Shown: positions 32,109 to 40,305 of the stretch, piece after piece
Layout of the letters: the number at the start of each line of letters is the position of its first letter
Position numbering within the stretch: position 1 is the first letter of the stretch
NCBI GenBank assembly: GCA_965117035.1
Contig: OZ220748.1
Coordinates: forward strand, 2,542,001 to 2,606,000
Direction: 5' to 3'
DNA length: 64,000 nt
Source of the DNA: CAZENU01 sp965117035
GTDB lineage: Bacteria > Chloroflexota > Dehalococcoidia > Lucifugimonadales > CAZENU01
Program-made: the position numbers and the translations under genes
The notes under the pieces: model-generated
What the model saw: the letters and a program-made list of their open reading frames with translations, nothing else
What the model was told of the DNA's origin: nothing
Databases searched by the model: none

Positions 32109-32291
32109 CACCCCAGCCCTCTCCCGTCGAGGGAGAGGGGGTTAGTCTTCTCCTCCCTCCCCTCGCGGGAGGGAGCTAGAGGGAGAGGGCGTCAGGTGCG
32201 GTCACCCTCACCCCAGCCCTCTCCCGTCGAGGGAGAGGGGGTTAGTCTTCTCCTCCCTCCCCTCGCGGGAGGGAGCTAGAGGGAGGCGGCG
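32109..32291. repeat. Two further tandem copies of the intergenic repeat
   Basis: The unit (about 105 bp: CACCCCAGCCCTCTCCCGTC, GAGGGAGAGGGGGTTAGTCT, TCTCCTCCCTCCCCTCGCGG, GAGGGAGCTAGAGGGA, then GGCGTCA-GTGCG-TCACC) appears twice in direct orientation, starting at 32111 and near 32213. Copies differ at only a few positions. They lie between the IS481 element and the hydroxypyruvate isomerase gene. Confidence 0.85.
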
Positions 32292-33080
32292 TCAAGTGCG
32301 TTCACCCAGGTACTTCGCGGCCCAGCCGAGACCCTCTTCGGTGGTGGTGAGCGGCTTGTACTCGCAGCCGACCCAGCCTGTGTAGCCCAGCCGGTCTAGC
32401 TCGGCGAGCACGAAGTCGTAGTTAATCTCGCCCGTGCCGGGCTCGTTGCGGCCCGGGTTGTCGGCGATCTGCACGTGGCGGATGATCGGGAGGTTCGCCT
32501 CGATGGTCGGGACCAGGTCGCCCTCCATGATCTGCATGTGGTAGACGTCGTACTGCAGCGACAGGTTGTCGGAGCCCACCTCGTCGAATATGGACAGCGC
32601 CTGCGCCGTGCTCGTCAGGTAGAAGCCCGGGATATCGCGCGTGTTGATGGGCTCGGCGACGAGCGCGATTCCCGCGTCCTTCAGCTTCGACGCGGCGAAC
32701 TCCAGGTTGGCGACGAGCGTCTCGCGCAACGTGTCGTCATCCGCGCCCTCCGGCGCCACGCCGGCGAGGCAGTTCACCTGCGCGCATCCGAGGGCCGTCG
32801 CGTACTCGATGGCGGCGCCAACGCCGTCCTGGAACTCGGCGACGCGGTCGGGCAGGCAGGCGATGCCGCGCTCGCCGGCGTCCCAGTCGCCGGCGGGCAG
32901 GTTGTGCAGCGCCTGCGCCAGTCCGTTGCCGCGCAGCCTGTCGGCGAGGACTTCCTTGTCGTAGTCGTACGGGAACAGGTACTCGACGCCCTCGAAGCCG
33001 GCGCGGGCCGCGGCCTCGAAGCGGTCGAGGAAGTCGACCTCGTTGAACAGCATCGTCAGGTTCGCGGCGAGTCTCGGCAT
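32292..33080 (-). CDS. hyi: Hydroxypyruvate isomerase family protein
   Basis: A 262-residue TIM-barrel isomerase of the Hyi/AP-endonuclease-2 superfamily. It starts MPRLAANLTMLFNEVDFLDR and shows A-R-A-G-F-E-G-V-E-Y-L-F-P-Y, L-V-A-E-P-I-N (metal-binding Glu), L-Q-Y-D-V-Y-H-M-Q, H-V-Q-I-A-D-N-P-G-R, and a final G-W-V-G-C-E-Y-K-P. Hyi interconverts hydroxypyruvate and tartronate semialdehyde in glyoxylate metabolism; related enzymes act on other keto-sugars. ATG 33080 begins the conserved region; an earlier in-frame ATG would add 35 Arg-rich residues. The VOC gene is 41 nt upstream on the same strand. Confidence 0.9.
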   Translation of the reverse strand: MPRLAANLTMLFNEVDFLDRFEAAARAGFEGVEYLFPYDYDKEVLADRLRGNGLAQALHNLPAGDWDAGERGIACLPDRVAEFQDGVGAAIEYATALGCAQVNCLAGVAPEGADDDTLRETLVANLEFAASKLKDAGIALVAEPINTRDIPGFYLTSTAQALSIFDEVGSDNLSLQYDVYHMQIMEGDLVPTIEANLPIIRHVQIADNPGRNEPGTGEINYDFVLAELDRLGYTGWVGCEYKPLTTTEEGLGWAAKYLGERT

Positions 33081-33121
33081 TTTTCTTGCTCCGGCGGTGG
33101 TGCGCGAGTCTGTCGGTCGGT

Positions 33122-33571
33122 CTAGGAGGCGGCGGTGCGCTCGACGAGCTCGATCCAGTTGCCCTCCGGGTCTCGGAAGTAGCATATGCCGGCGCGGCCG
33201 CCGTCGGGCAGATCGTTGTAGATGGGCGGCGTCACGAACTCGATGCCCTCCGCGGTCAGCTTCTCGTGCAGCGCGGCCAGCCCGTCGACGTTGAAGCAGA
33301 CGTGCGACGCGCCGAGCTGGTTGCGGGCGAGATGACCTTCGGGGCTCACAGGCTCCCGGTACCAGACGAGCTCCAGGACGTGCTCGCCCTCGGGCTTGCC
33401 GACGAATACGAGCATGCGCTGCGAGCCGGGGATGCCGGTGTGGTTGCCCTCCGGCGGCGCGATGCTCTCGACCTCGCGGACCACGCTGAGGCCCAGCGTG
33501 TCGCGGTAGAAGGACACCATCCTGTCGATGTCCCTCACGACGATGCCCGAGTGGTTGAATCCGGTGACCAT
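33122..33571 (-). CDS. VOC (glyoxalase/dioxygenase) superfamily protein
   Basis: A 149-residue protein with two beta-alpha-beta-beta-beta modules. Metal-ligand candidates are H8 (GFNHSGIVVRDID), E in L-E-L-V-W-Y, H in S-H-V-C-F-N-V-D-G-L, and E in N-W-I-E-L-V-E. This is the pattern of lactoylglutathione-lyase-like or methylmalonyl-CoA-epimerase-like VOC enzymes; the substrate cannot be told. Probably co-transcribed with the downstream isomerase gene. Confidence 0.85.
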   Translation of the reverse strand: MVTGFNHSGIVVRDIDRMVSFYRDTLGLSVVREVESIAPPEGNHTGIPGSQRMLVFVGKPEGEHVLELVWYREPVSPEGHLARNQLGASHVCFNVDGLAALHEKLTAEGIEFVTPPIYNDLPDGGRAGICYFRDPEGNWIELVERTAAS

Positions 33572-33642
33572 GTCGGCCCTCCGTGTTTCGGCGTTCCGCG
33601 GAACCCGCAGTTTAGTGGAGGGCCGTCACGGGCCGCAAGCGG

Positions 33643-35199
33643 CTAGTTGGACCCGGCGGACGTCTCGACGTACTTCCCGCTGGCCGAATCGTAGACGTAC
33701 TCTCTCGTGTTCGCGGGACCGTTCTCATCGAAGACCCGCAGGTGAGTGATCCTCAGGCCGTCCCAGTCCCTGGCCCAGTCGTCGCTGGCCTTGCGGCAGA
33801 CCTTCATGGCCTCGTAGTTCGAAAGACGCCCCAACTGTTCCGTCCTGGCGTATACGATCGCTGACCGGTCGAGCTCTTCGTCAGCGAAATCGCACCCCCT
33901 CACGGTTCCGAGCAGCATATAGGCCACGGCGCCAAGGCTCGAATCGCTCGTGAACCTCTCGGGAATTCCCCAAACTATGCCCCAGTCGTTCAGAGAGATT
34001 CGAGTGTATCCTGACGGCCCGGATGCCTCGAAAGCCTCCCGGGCCGTGTCAGACCCGGCCGGCGGAGTGGAGCGCCCTGGCGATGGCGTCGCCTGCTTGC
34101 CCGCATCCGAACCGCGACCCTCCGATGCTGTAGCAGATCCAGCCATCAAGGGATGGTGCTGGATGCGCCATTCCTTCCGGGACTCCAATTCGATCGCGAC
34201 CAGGTCGTCGCTGACCTCCACCATGTAGCTCGAACACACGGTGGTCGACTCTCTTAGCAGGCAGATGTCGTGATAGCCGAACTCGGCTTCGGCCTCGATG
34301 TACAAGAGGGCGCTGCCGTCCTCCAGTTCGCACCCCTCTCCCGGATTCAGTTTCAGGCCGACCTCGCAGACGCCGACAATCGACGAAGGCAGGGCGGGGC
34401 CGCTGGTTCTGGCTGTGCGCATCGACTCCGTGAGAGGGGAACACCCCGCCTTGTTGCACGCCCTGACCTGATAGCGCTTGCTGAGGGGAACACCAAACGA
34501 TCGACCCATATCCGTATGGCCGCTACGATTCCCTGGAGCACTTATCTCGTTCAGCAGTTCTCCAGACCTGAATACTTCGTAGTAGGTCGCGCCCTTCACA
34601 CCGACCCAGGTCACCTCGTCTATGTCGGGGCCAAAGACATCCTTCCTTACGACGCGAACCGCAAACGGCGTGCCGGGGATATCGACGTCAGCAGCGGACT
34701 CGGTGACTCCTCCCCCAGTGTCGCGCGAAAGGTCCGAGCACCCAAGGTGGTTACAGGCCCTCAATTTGTAATAGTAGACGCTATCCGGTTCCAGACCCTG
34801 TTCCACAAACCTGGTCGCGGCTATGTCGGATGCCACGACAGAATAGTCCCCGTGCTCGGACGAGCTCCGTTGTAATTCGTAAGATCTGGCACGCAAGGGT
34901 GCGGACCAAGAGACTGTCAGTGAGTATGGCGTCCTGTCGACCACGGAAATCAAACTGGGGGGCCAAGAGGGCGGTCTGGTTGGGGGAGGTGCCGGGGTAG
35001 GCGTTGGTATTGCATCCTCAGTGAGACCACATCCCCAGGCGACCACTGCCAGTGCCACAGCCAAGGCTGTCAAGGCGGTCCATCGAAGCCCCGTTGCCGC
35101 GTCGCTCGACTCTCGAAATACGAAGCCGGTAGCGTGCCGAGCCAGGGACGAGGCGGTCCGTCGATTTCGTCCAGCCAGATGGGCGCGTCCCGTATACAT
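33643..35199 (-). CDS. Fibronectin type III lipoprotein
   Basis: A protein of about 518 residues from ATG 35199. After an Arg-rich N-terminus a hydrophobic signal segment (TALTALAVALAVVAWGC) ends in a lipobox-like Cys, then a Pro/Thr linker. Two fibronectin-III domains follow: one with L-T-V-S-W-S-A-P and Y-Y-Y-K-L-R-A-C-N-H-L-G-C-S, the other with V-T-W-V-G-V-K-G-A-T-Y-Y-E-V-F and Y-Q-V-R-A-C-N-K-A-G-C-S. The C-terminal 300 residues are of unknown fold with several Cys. Expected to be a surface-exposed adhesion or binding protein. Confidence 0.75.
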   Translation of the reverse strand: MYTGRAHLAGRNRRTASSLARHATGFVFRESSDAATGLRWTALTALAVALAVVAWGCGLTEDAIPTPTPAPPPTRPPSWPPSLISVVDRTPYSLTVSWSAPLRARSYELQRSSSEHGDYSVVASDIAATRFVEQGLEPDSVYYYKLRACNHLGCSDLSRDTGGGVTESAADVDIPGTPFAVRVVRKDVFGPDIDEVTWVGVKGATYYEVFRSGELLNEISAPGNRSGHTDMGRSFGVPLSKRYQVRACNKAGCSPLTESMRTARTSGPALPSSIVGVCEVGLKLNPGEGCELEDGSALLYIEAEAEFGYHDICLLRESTTVCSSYMVEVSDDLVAIELESRKEWRIQHHPLMAGSATASEGRGSDAGKQATPSPGRSTPPAGSDTAREAFEASGPSGYTRISLNDWGIVWGIPERFTSDSSLGAVAYMLLGTVRGCDFADEELDRSAIVYARTEQLGRLSNYEAMKVCRKASDDWARDWDGLRITHLRVFDENGPANTREYVYDSASGKYVETSAGSN

Positions 35200-35413
35200 C
35201 GGCGCTAGTCTATACCAAGCCACTACAGGATGACCATGAACCTGCAACGGCCTCACAGTGGCGCGTCACAGGTCGGTTGGCGGGAGGGTTGGCGTCGGAT
35301 TGCCCCGGATGGTGCGTCACCGCAACGGCCGAAGCGTCTTCCTGGCCGGAGTGCCAGATCACGCCGCGCTGTGGGTACCGTCGGGTCGTTGCAATCGGGG
35401 CGGTCGGCGGGAT

Positions 35414-35968
35414 ATGCTCTTTCAACCTCACAGCGGGGACGGTTGGTTGATCTACCTGTACGTGTTCACGACTTCCGACGATGTGGCGCCCGCAGCGCTG
35501 GAAGGCCTGCAGGCCGCACATCCGCAGCGGACCAGGTTGAAGCCGGCCGTGATCGGGACGCGTGCGGTCGAGGGCCGCCTTCCCGGGGGTGACGAGGAGT
35601 TCGCGAGGGAGACGGCCGTGACGGTGTGCGAGGAGGCTGGCATCGCGTTCGACCCGGACAACGACGGCGCGACGTACGCGGTCGAAGAGGTTGACGGGAA
35701 GAAGTACGGCGTGCTCGTGATCGACACGCGGCGCTACCCGAGAGCCTCCGTGCTGGCCGTTGGCGCCGTGTTCTTCGTGCTCGGGCTGGGTCTCGGTGTC
35801 AGCACACTGGCGGTCTGGCTGCTGGCGGCGGGGTTCGCCGGCTTCGCCGCGTACCTGTGGCTCAGGGGGCCCGCCAGACAGGGCCGAGAAGGATGGCTGA
35901 TCGCCGTCGGGCCGACCCTGCTCATGAGCTGGGTCGCGGGGTTTATCGTCCGGGGCCTCGTTCTCTGA
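35414..35968 (+). CDS. Membrane protein, unrecognised
   Basis: A protein of about 184 residues from ATG 35414 (a longer frame from 35258 begins with low-complexity Arg/Gly codons that look non-coding). The first 100 residues form a soluble alpha/beta region (DGWLIYLYVFTTSDD, FARETAVTVCEEAGIAFD); the last 80 contain three membrane helices (VLAVGAVFFVLGLGLGV, LAVWLLAAGFAGFAAYLWL, LIAVGPTLLMSWVAGFIV). No family recognised. It diverges from the fibronectin-III gene and converges on the YtkA-like gene. Confidence 0.55.
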   Translation: MLFQPHSGDGWLIYLYVFTTSDDVAPAALEGLQAAHPQRTRLKPAVIGTRAVEGRLPGGDEEFARETAVTVCEEAGIAFDPDNDGATYAVEEVDGKKYGVLVIDTRRYPRASVLAVGAVFFVLGLGLGVSTLAVWLLAAGFAGFAAYLWLRGPARQGREGWLIAVGPTLLMSWVAGFIVRGLVL

Positions 35969-35990
35969 ACGGGAAGAGGCGCGGCCGCCG

Positions 35991-36545
35991 CTAACCGCTT
36001 GACCGCTCGCGCCGTCTGAGCGCGCGACGCGACTGGTACCAGACTAACAGGACTCCGCCGACCAACGCCCCGCTGATCAGCACGAACACCAGGGTGCCGG
36101 CGACGGCGCGCGCCGGGATAAGCTGGGGCGCGACCGTCATCGGCACCTCGAAGGTCGCCGATCCGGTGCCGGGCTGCTCGATGTCTACGACGAGGGTCCA
36201 CTCGCCGGCCTCGTGGAAGGTGATGTTGGCGTCGTAGTACTGCCGTTCCTGGGGGGTGTTGACGGCGCGGACCTGGTACCGCTCGGCGCCCTCCGCGTCC
36301 TTGGCCAGGACGCCGACCATCGCGTCCTCGACCGGCTCCCCGGTCGCCGCCATGGTCGGCTCGAAAGTCAGGTGGACGGCCCCGAGCACCGGCTCCTCGG
36401 GCTGCACGCGGACGACGAGCTGGAACGGGCCCTCGACGCCGCGGAATATCTCCGCGCCGGCGCCGTTGGCGAGCGCGGCCGGGGTTGCGGACGCCAACAG
36501 GGCCAGCACGACGATTGCGGCGGCGGCCGCGCGGCGGATGGTCAT
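35991..36545 (-). CDS. Exported YtkA/FixH-like membrane protein
   Basis: A 184-residue protein with a Sec signal peptide (cleavage likely after ATPAALA), a beta-sandwich domain at about 35-135 resembling YtkA-like proteins (FQLVVRVQPEEPVLGAVHL, YDANITFHEAGEWTLVVDI), and a C-terminal membrane helix at about 147-170 with an Arg-rich cytoplasmic tail. Its ATG overlaps the stop of the upstream thioredoxin-like gene (ATGA), so the two proteins are coupled. A role in copper or cytochrome-oxidase assembly is suggested by family associations, not shown here. Confidence 0.7.
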   Translation of the reverse strand: MTIRRAAAAAIVVLALLASATPAALANGAGAEIFRGVEGPFQLVVRVQPEEPVLGAVHLTFEPTMAATGEPVEDAMVGVLAKDAEGAERYQVRAVNTPQERQYYDANITFHEAGEWTLVVDIEQPGTGSATFEVPMTVAPQLIPARAVAGTLVFVLISGALVGGVLLVWYQSRRALRRRERSSG

Positions 36546-37492
36546 GACGCTCCCAGCACGGCCGTCAGGGCGGCCTCCAGCTCACCACTGGTGACGAAGC
36601 CCTCGAACTTCGCGGCCACCAGGCCGCCGGCGTCGACGACGAAGGTGAACGGCTCCGTAATCAGGCCCCACTCCCCCATGGCGGGATCGAGGCGCAGCTT
36701 CGACGCGTCGCCGTCGACCTCGTGGGCGTTCTCGTAGACCTCCACGTGCACGAAGTTGGCGTCTGAGCCGAACCTGTCGCGCAGCGCGGAGAGCACCTCG
36801 ACCTGGGGACCGCAGGTGGCGGTGCGGCAGAAGGCCGGGGTCGCGAAGGAGATGACGCTGGGCCTGCCGCTCGACACGGCGCCGGCGACGGTCATGGCGT
36901 AGAGGTCCGGGTCGGGCTCGGGCGAGGTCGTGATCTCGGCCAGGTCGGCGACGTCGGCGGAAGTCCTGGTGACGCTCGCGGGCGCGGGGCTTCCGATCGC
37001 GGGCGCGGACGTCGCCTGCTTGACCTGGAAGACGCCGGACTGGGCGGTCCTGACGGCGCCGTCGTCTCCCGCGATCTCGGCGACGATGCCCCACTGCCCG
37101 GCCGCGTCGAGCTCGACGTCCGCGACGTATACCCCGTGCCGCCCGTGGTGCCACGGAACGAAGGTAGCCAGCGCGGACGTCCTCGGCCTGTCCGCGGTCG
37201 TGTCGACGTGGAAGAGGAGCACCTTCGCCTCGGTGGCGCGCACCTGCCGGGCGTCGCCCTCGATTATCCCGAACGCGAGCCTGTTTCGGCCCACGCCCAG
37301 GTCGATCGAGGCGAGCACGACCCTGAGTGTCTCCGCCCGGGCCGGCGCCGGCGTCGGCAGCACCGACTCGGGCTGCGGCACCGACGTGGGCGACGCGGGG
37401 ACGGCGGTCGGCGCGGGCTGACCGCCTCCCGAGCAGGCGGCGGCGATGAGCGAGGCCACGAGCATGGCGGCGCGAACGAGATGCGCAATCAA
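36542..37492 (-). CDS. Lipoprotein with thioredoxin-like domain
   Basis: About 316 residues from a TTG at 37492; an alternative TTG at 37534 adds 14 residues. The signal peptide ends in lipobox A-A-A-C, followed by a Pro/Thr linker. Residues 60-150 form a YtkA-like beta domain (YVADVELDAAGQWGIVAEI). From about 210 a thioredoxin/SCO-like fold appears: S-V-I-S-F-A-T-P-A-F-C-R-T-A-T-C-G-P, with Cys separated by four residues rather than CxxC, then E-P-F-T-F-V-V-D-A-G-G. It may act as an extracytoplasmic redox or metal-delivery protein with the YtkA-like partner. Confidence 0.75.
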   Translation of the reverse strand: MIAHLVRAAMLVASLIAAACSGGGQPAPTAVPASPTSVPQPESVLPTPAPARAETLRVVLASIDLGVGRNRLAFGIIEGDARQVRATEAKVLLFHVDTTADRPRTSALATFVPWHHGRHGVYVADVELDAAGQWGIVAEIAGDDGAVRTAQSGVFQVKQATSAPAIGSPAPASVTRTSADVADLAEITTSPEPDPDLYAMTVAGAVSSGRPSVISFATPAFCRTATCGPQVEVLSALRDRFGSDANFVHVEVYENAHEVDGDASKLRLDPAMGEWGLITEPFTFVVDAGGLVAAKFEGFVTSGELEAALTAVLGAS

Positions 37493-37599
37493 GTTACGTT
37501 CTGGCGCCTCGAGGGCAGGGCGCTCGCAGTCCAATGGAGTCCTGGGATGAAGCGGGCCACACCTCGATTATACAGGGACTGTCTAGCGGCCCGTGTGGA

Positions 37600-38025
37600 T
37601 CAGAGGGGATTGCGCCAGCGGAGTCCGGGAAAGCGTGCGAAGTCGGCGTCGTTCGAGTGGACCTCGGCCTGGTACTCCATGGCGACGGCTGCGATATGCG
37701 CGTCGGTCACCAGGTTGGCGCCGACGCCCGCGGCCGCCAGGTTCCGGCGGAGGTGGGCCAGGTGGTCGGCGCCGGGGTTGATCGGCACCACCTGCGGGAA
37801 CCTGAACCACTCGCGCACGTAGTCGACGGCGCGCTCCGGGGTCGTAGGGCGGCTGAGCACCCTGGGGTGGGTCATGAGCCGCACGAAGCCGGTCGACACG
37901 ACCCAGGGCACGCCTATGCGCTCCGGGCCGTTGACCAGGTCTTCCCACCATCGCCTGGCGGCGTCGTGATTGGGCGCGCCGGAGTCGTGGGCGTAGACGA
38001 GCAGGTTGAGATCGGGGACTATCAC
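37600..38025 (-). CDS. vapC: PIN-domain toxin, VapC family
   Basis: A 141-residue PIN ribonuclease. Acidic residues fit the active site: D5 (VPDLNLLVYA), E-region near 44-50, D at L-V-T-D-A-H-I-A-A-V-A and D in H-S-N-D-A-D-F-A-R-F-P. VapC toxins cut tRNA or rRNA and are held by VapB. The ATG overlaps the stop of the antitoxin gene (38022-38025), giving coupled translation. Confidence 0.88.
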   Translation of the reverse strand: MIVPDLNLLVYAHDSGAPNHDAARRWWEDLVNGPERIGVPWVVSTGFVRLMTHPRVLSRPTTPERAVDYVREWFRFPQVVPINPGADHLAHLRRNLAAAGVGANLVTDAHIAAVAMEYQAEVHSNDADFARFPGLRWRNPL

Positions 38026-38279
38026 CCCGCGCTGGGCCCGCCGAACTCCTCGGCCTCGAGCTGGTCGTTGAGCTGGTTCAGCTTCAGTGGGTCGACGCCC
38101 GGCGCGAACCCGCTGTCGATCGGGTCGACGCGATAGGGCTCCGGGGTCTCCCTGACGGAGGGAGACATGCCACGGCGCAGGGCGTCGTTCACGACCTGCT
38201 TGAATGGCCTGCCCTGAAGCCGCGCCTGCTCCTTGAGGGAGTCGGCTATGTCGTCGTCGACGGTCAGCGTAGTTCTCAT
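38022..38279 (-). CDS. vapB: RHH antitoxin, VapB type
   Basis: An 85-residue antitoxin starting M-R-T-T-L-T-V-D-D-D-I-A-D-S-L-K, a ribbon-helix-helix DNA-binding fold, followed by the toxin-binding tail. The start at 38279 is the usual one for this family; a longer frame would add unrelated residues. The RHH normally represses its own operon. Forms a toxin-antitoxin module with the PIN protein downstream. Confidence 0.85.
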   Translation of the reverse strand: MRTTLTVDDDIADSLKEQARLQGRPFKQVVNDALRRGMSPSVRETPEPYRVDPIDSGFAPGVDPLKLNQLNDQLEAEEFGGPSAG

Positions 38280-38416
38280 GGAGGCATCATAGTGCGCGGC
38301 ATTTCTGATGTCAAGATGCCTACGACCACTCGCACGAGGCATCGTTGCTTCAGAATTCAGGTTACCGGGGACGGCCGGACCCGTGAGGGCGGCCGAAGAC
38401 AGGATCGGGACGAGGC

Positions 38417-38734
38417 CTACGAGCTGGTCTTGACGGCCGTGCCGTAGACGAGGATCTCGGACGCGCCCTGGGCGATGCCCGCGGTGATGAAACGGGTGGC
38501 GACGACCGCGTCCGCGCCCATCGCCTCCGCCCGCTCGATCATCCTCCGCACGGCGAGCTCGCGCGACTCGGCCATCAGCTTCGTGTACTCGGTGATCTCG
38601 CCGCCGGCGAGATTGCGGAAGCCGGCCATGATGTCCTTGCCCAGGTGCTTTGCGCGCACCGAGTTGGCCATGACCATGCCCAGCACCTCGTCGACCTGCC
38701 TGCCCGGAATCTCGTCCGTCGTCACTACGATCAA
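38417..38734 (-). CDS. YbjQ family (UPF0145) protein
   Basis: A 105-residue protein starting at TTG 38734, which overlaps the stop of the upstream gene (TTGA). The family pattern is complete: I-V-V-T-T-D-E-I-P-G near the start, A-N-S-V-R-A-K-H-L-G-K-D, G-G-E-I-T-E-Y-T-K-L-M, A-M-G-A-D-A-V-V-A-T-R-F and Y-G-T-A-V. YbjQ proteins form pentamers and may bind metal; the role is unknown. Third gene of a tightly overlapped operon with a zinc-ribbon membrane protein. Confidence 0.87.
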   Translation of the reverse strand: MIVVTTDEIPGRQVDEVLGMVMANSVRAKHLGKDIMAGFRNLAGGEITEYTKLMAESRELAVRRMIERAEAMGADAVVATRFITAGIAQGASEILVYGTAVKTSS

Positions 38735-38964
38735 TAGTCCACTCCTTCGAGGTCTTCGTCCCTGCGGTCGCGGAGTCGCTGCAGCACTGCCACGAGCAGT
38801 AGTACGACTGAGCCTCCGACGACGGCCGGCACGGCTATCCTGATGAGGATCGGCACCTCTTCCGCGTCGAGCAGCTCGCCGAAGACCGCCACGAACCAGT
38901 AGGCGGCGAGCACCGCGAACCCACCGGCCAGCGCGATCGCTGCGGCCCAGGTCGCGATCTTCAT
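38731..38964 (-). CDS. Small two-helix membrane protein
   Basis: A 77-residue protein with two membrane helices (about 4-28 and 42-62) and an acidic-basic cytoplasmic tail (RDRRDEDLEG). It overlaps the genes on both sides by 4 nt (ATGA before it, TTGA after it), so the three products are probably made in fixed ratio. No family recognised. Confidence 0.6.
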   Translation of the reverse strand: MKIATWAAAIALAGGFAVLAAYWFVAVFGELLDAEEVPILIRIAVPAVVGGSVVLLLVAVLQRLRDRRDEDLEGVDY

Positions 38965-39887
38965 GGCGCCATCCTTCCCGGCCGGCGCGCCAGATCGTCG
39001 GCGAGCGCCTGGGTGCCGTAGCCCTCGTTGCGGACGCGCAGGTCGACGTAGACGAGCACACTGCCTGCGTAGTATACGGGCGTAAGCAGGGCCCCGATCA
39101 GCGCCACCCCGATCGTCAGCACGAGGTCGTTGTCCGCGGCGGCGGCGATAACGGCAAAGACTATCCCGACCGGTATTGCCACGGCGATGATCAGCAGCGT
39201 GAAGACGGTCCCGATGCCGAACAGCCTCCACCAGCTTCCGCGCGTCAGCTCCCGACTTCGTTTCAGGGCGTCTATCCCGTCCCTGCCCTCGATGACGACG
39301 GCCGGCACCGCGAAGAACCAGATCACGAGCAGGTAGAAGAACAGCGGGATGCCGATCAGGATCAGCCACAGGATGCCCGAGGCAATGAGCGCTATGGTCA
39401 CGATGATGGTGGCGACCGCGGCCGGGACCAGGACTCCAAAGGCGCTGGAGTAGCTCGTCACGATGTCCGCCTTGCGGCCCGTGAGCGCCCGCGCGGCGCA
39501 GAAGACCCCCGCCGCCGTCGATGGGATGCCGATCAGGAACGCCACCAGGCCCAGGACGATCGAGGTCGGATCGAAGGTGGCCGCAACCGAATCGTCGGCG
39601 GGCTCGCCGGCGAGCACGGCGCTCAGAACGCTCGGGACCTGCGGGACCAGGGCGATGAGGAAGAGCGTCAGGAACACGTTCCTGTAGGTGCTGATGCTCT
39701 CGCTGATAAGGGCGCCAAGGTCGCGTGGCGCGATGTCAGAGGGAGCGGGGACGCCGCCGGACTCCGCATCGTCGTCGAAGGGGCGGTACGAGCCCAGGCC
39801 CTCGCCATCTTCCTGCTGCGGGACGCCGCACTCAGCGCAGAACCTTACGTCGTCCGCGTTCTCGTGACCGCATCGCGAGCAGAACAT
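38961..39887 (-). CDS. Zinc-ribbon multi-pass membrane protein
   Basis: A 308-residue protein. The N-terminal zinc ribbon (FCSRCGHENADDVRFCAECG) is followed by an acidic linker and a domain of six or so membrane helices (about 85-290) like the glycerophosphoryl diester phosphodiesterase-membrane/DUF7544-type fold, with D-A-L-K-R-S-R-E-L-T-R-G-S-W-W-R-L-F, a characteristic motif. ATG 39887 has a GGGGAGG ribosome binding site. First gene of a three-gene operon ending with ybjQ. Confidence 0.78.
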   Translation of the reverse strand: MFCSRCGHENADDVRFCAECGVPQQEDGEGLGSYRPFDDDAESGGVPAPSDIAPRDLGALISESISTYRNVFLTLFLIALVPQVPSVLSAVLAGEPADDSVAATFDPTSIVLGLVAFLIGIPSTAAGVFCAARALTGRKADIVTSYSSAFGVLVPAAVATIIVTIALIASGILWLILIGIPLFFYLLVIWFFAVPAVVIEGRDGIDALKRSRELTRGSWWRLFGIGTVFTLLIIAVAIPVGIVFAVIAAAADNDLVLTIGVALIGALLTPVYYAGSVLVYVDLRVRNEGYGTQALADDLARRPGRMAP

Positions 39888-39975
39888 GGTTCGCCTCCCC
39901 GTACCGGCCGAGCTTCGCCCATGATACACCACCGCCATCGGCAACTTCACCGCAGGCAACCGACCCGAACGCCGG

Positions 39976-40005
39976 TTACCGGCGCCGACGGTCCCGGAAT
40001 ATAAT
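39976..40005 (+). promoter_or_regulatory. Promoter of the rsgA leader transcript
   Basis: A perfect TATAAT lies at 40000-40005 with a weak -35 (TTACCG, 39976-39981) at 18-bp spacing. Transcription would start near 40012, about 45 nt before a short leader ORF. No other promoter-like sequence is visible between here and rsgA. Confidence 0.55.
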
Positions 40006-40056
40006 TTCGCCACGGACACAGCGCCCCTCGCACCGGAGGCGGGAAGGAGGTCGGAC

Positions 40057-40128
40057 ATGGAAAGAGTCACCGTGATCACTTGCAGAAACGACCCTGTTCG
40101 CCTCGCTCCCGGAGGGCCGAGTCCGTAG
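40057..40128 (+). CDS. 23-codon leader peptide upstream of rsgA
   Basis: ATG 40057 follows a strong AAGGAGG Shine-Dalgarno sequence (40044-40050) at normal spacing and opens a 23-residue frame, MERVTVITCRNDPVRLAPGG plus PSP, ending TAG. It is flanked by perfectly complementary 10-mers, ACCGGAGGCG (40032-40041) and CGCCTCCGGT (40133-40142). Its position between a promoter and terminators suggests a regulatory leader whose translation alters RNA folding, rather than a functional peptide. Confidence 0.6.
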   Translation: MERVTVITCRNDPVRLAPGGPSP

Positions 40129-40165
40129 ACAGCGCCTCCGGTCTCCAGCAACAACGCGGAACGAC

Positions 40166-40200
40166 ATGAGCGCGGCGACAGTGCCGCGCTCATCGCTTTT
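40166..40200 (+). terminator. Intrinsic terminator 1 in the rsgA leader
   Basis: A perfect 11-bp stem, ATGAGCGCGGC (40166-40176) with GCCGCGCTCAT (40183-40193), around a 6-nt loop, followed by CGCTTTT. Confidence 0.75.
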
Positions 40201-40209
40201 CTCCAGGCA

Positions 40210-40236
40210 GGCGGCGTAGCCGACCGCGACGCCGCC
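40210..40236 (+). other. Additional hairpin in the rsgA leader
   Basis: GGCGGCGT (40210-40217) pairs perfectly with ACGCCGCC (40229-40236) around an 11-nt loop. It lies between the two terminators and has no T tract. Confidence 0.55.
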
Positions 40237-40243
40237 GCCACCG

Positions 40244-40282
40244 AAGGGCCATGAGCCACCACGCTCACGGCCCTTTTCTTTT
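40244..40282 (+). terminator. Intrinsic terminator 2, directly before the rsgA ribosome binding site
   Basis: AAGGGCCATGAG (40244-40255) pairs with CTCACGGCCCTT (40264-40275) with one mismatch and an 8-nt loop, followed by a T-rich tail TTTTCTTTT. The rsgA Shine-Dalgarno sequence begins only about 15 nt later, leaving no room for a promoter, so rsgA transcription must read through this site. Confidence 0.8.
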
Positions 40283-40305
40283 GGGCGCTTACACACGGAG
40301 GAGAT

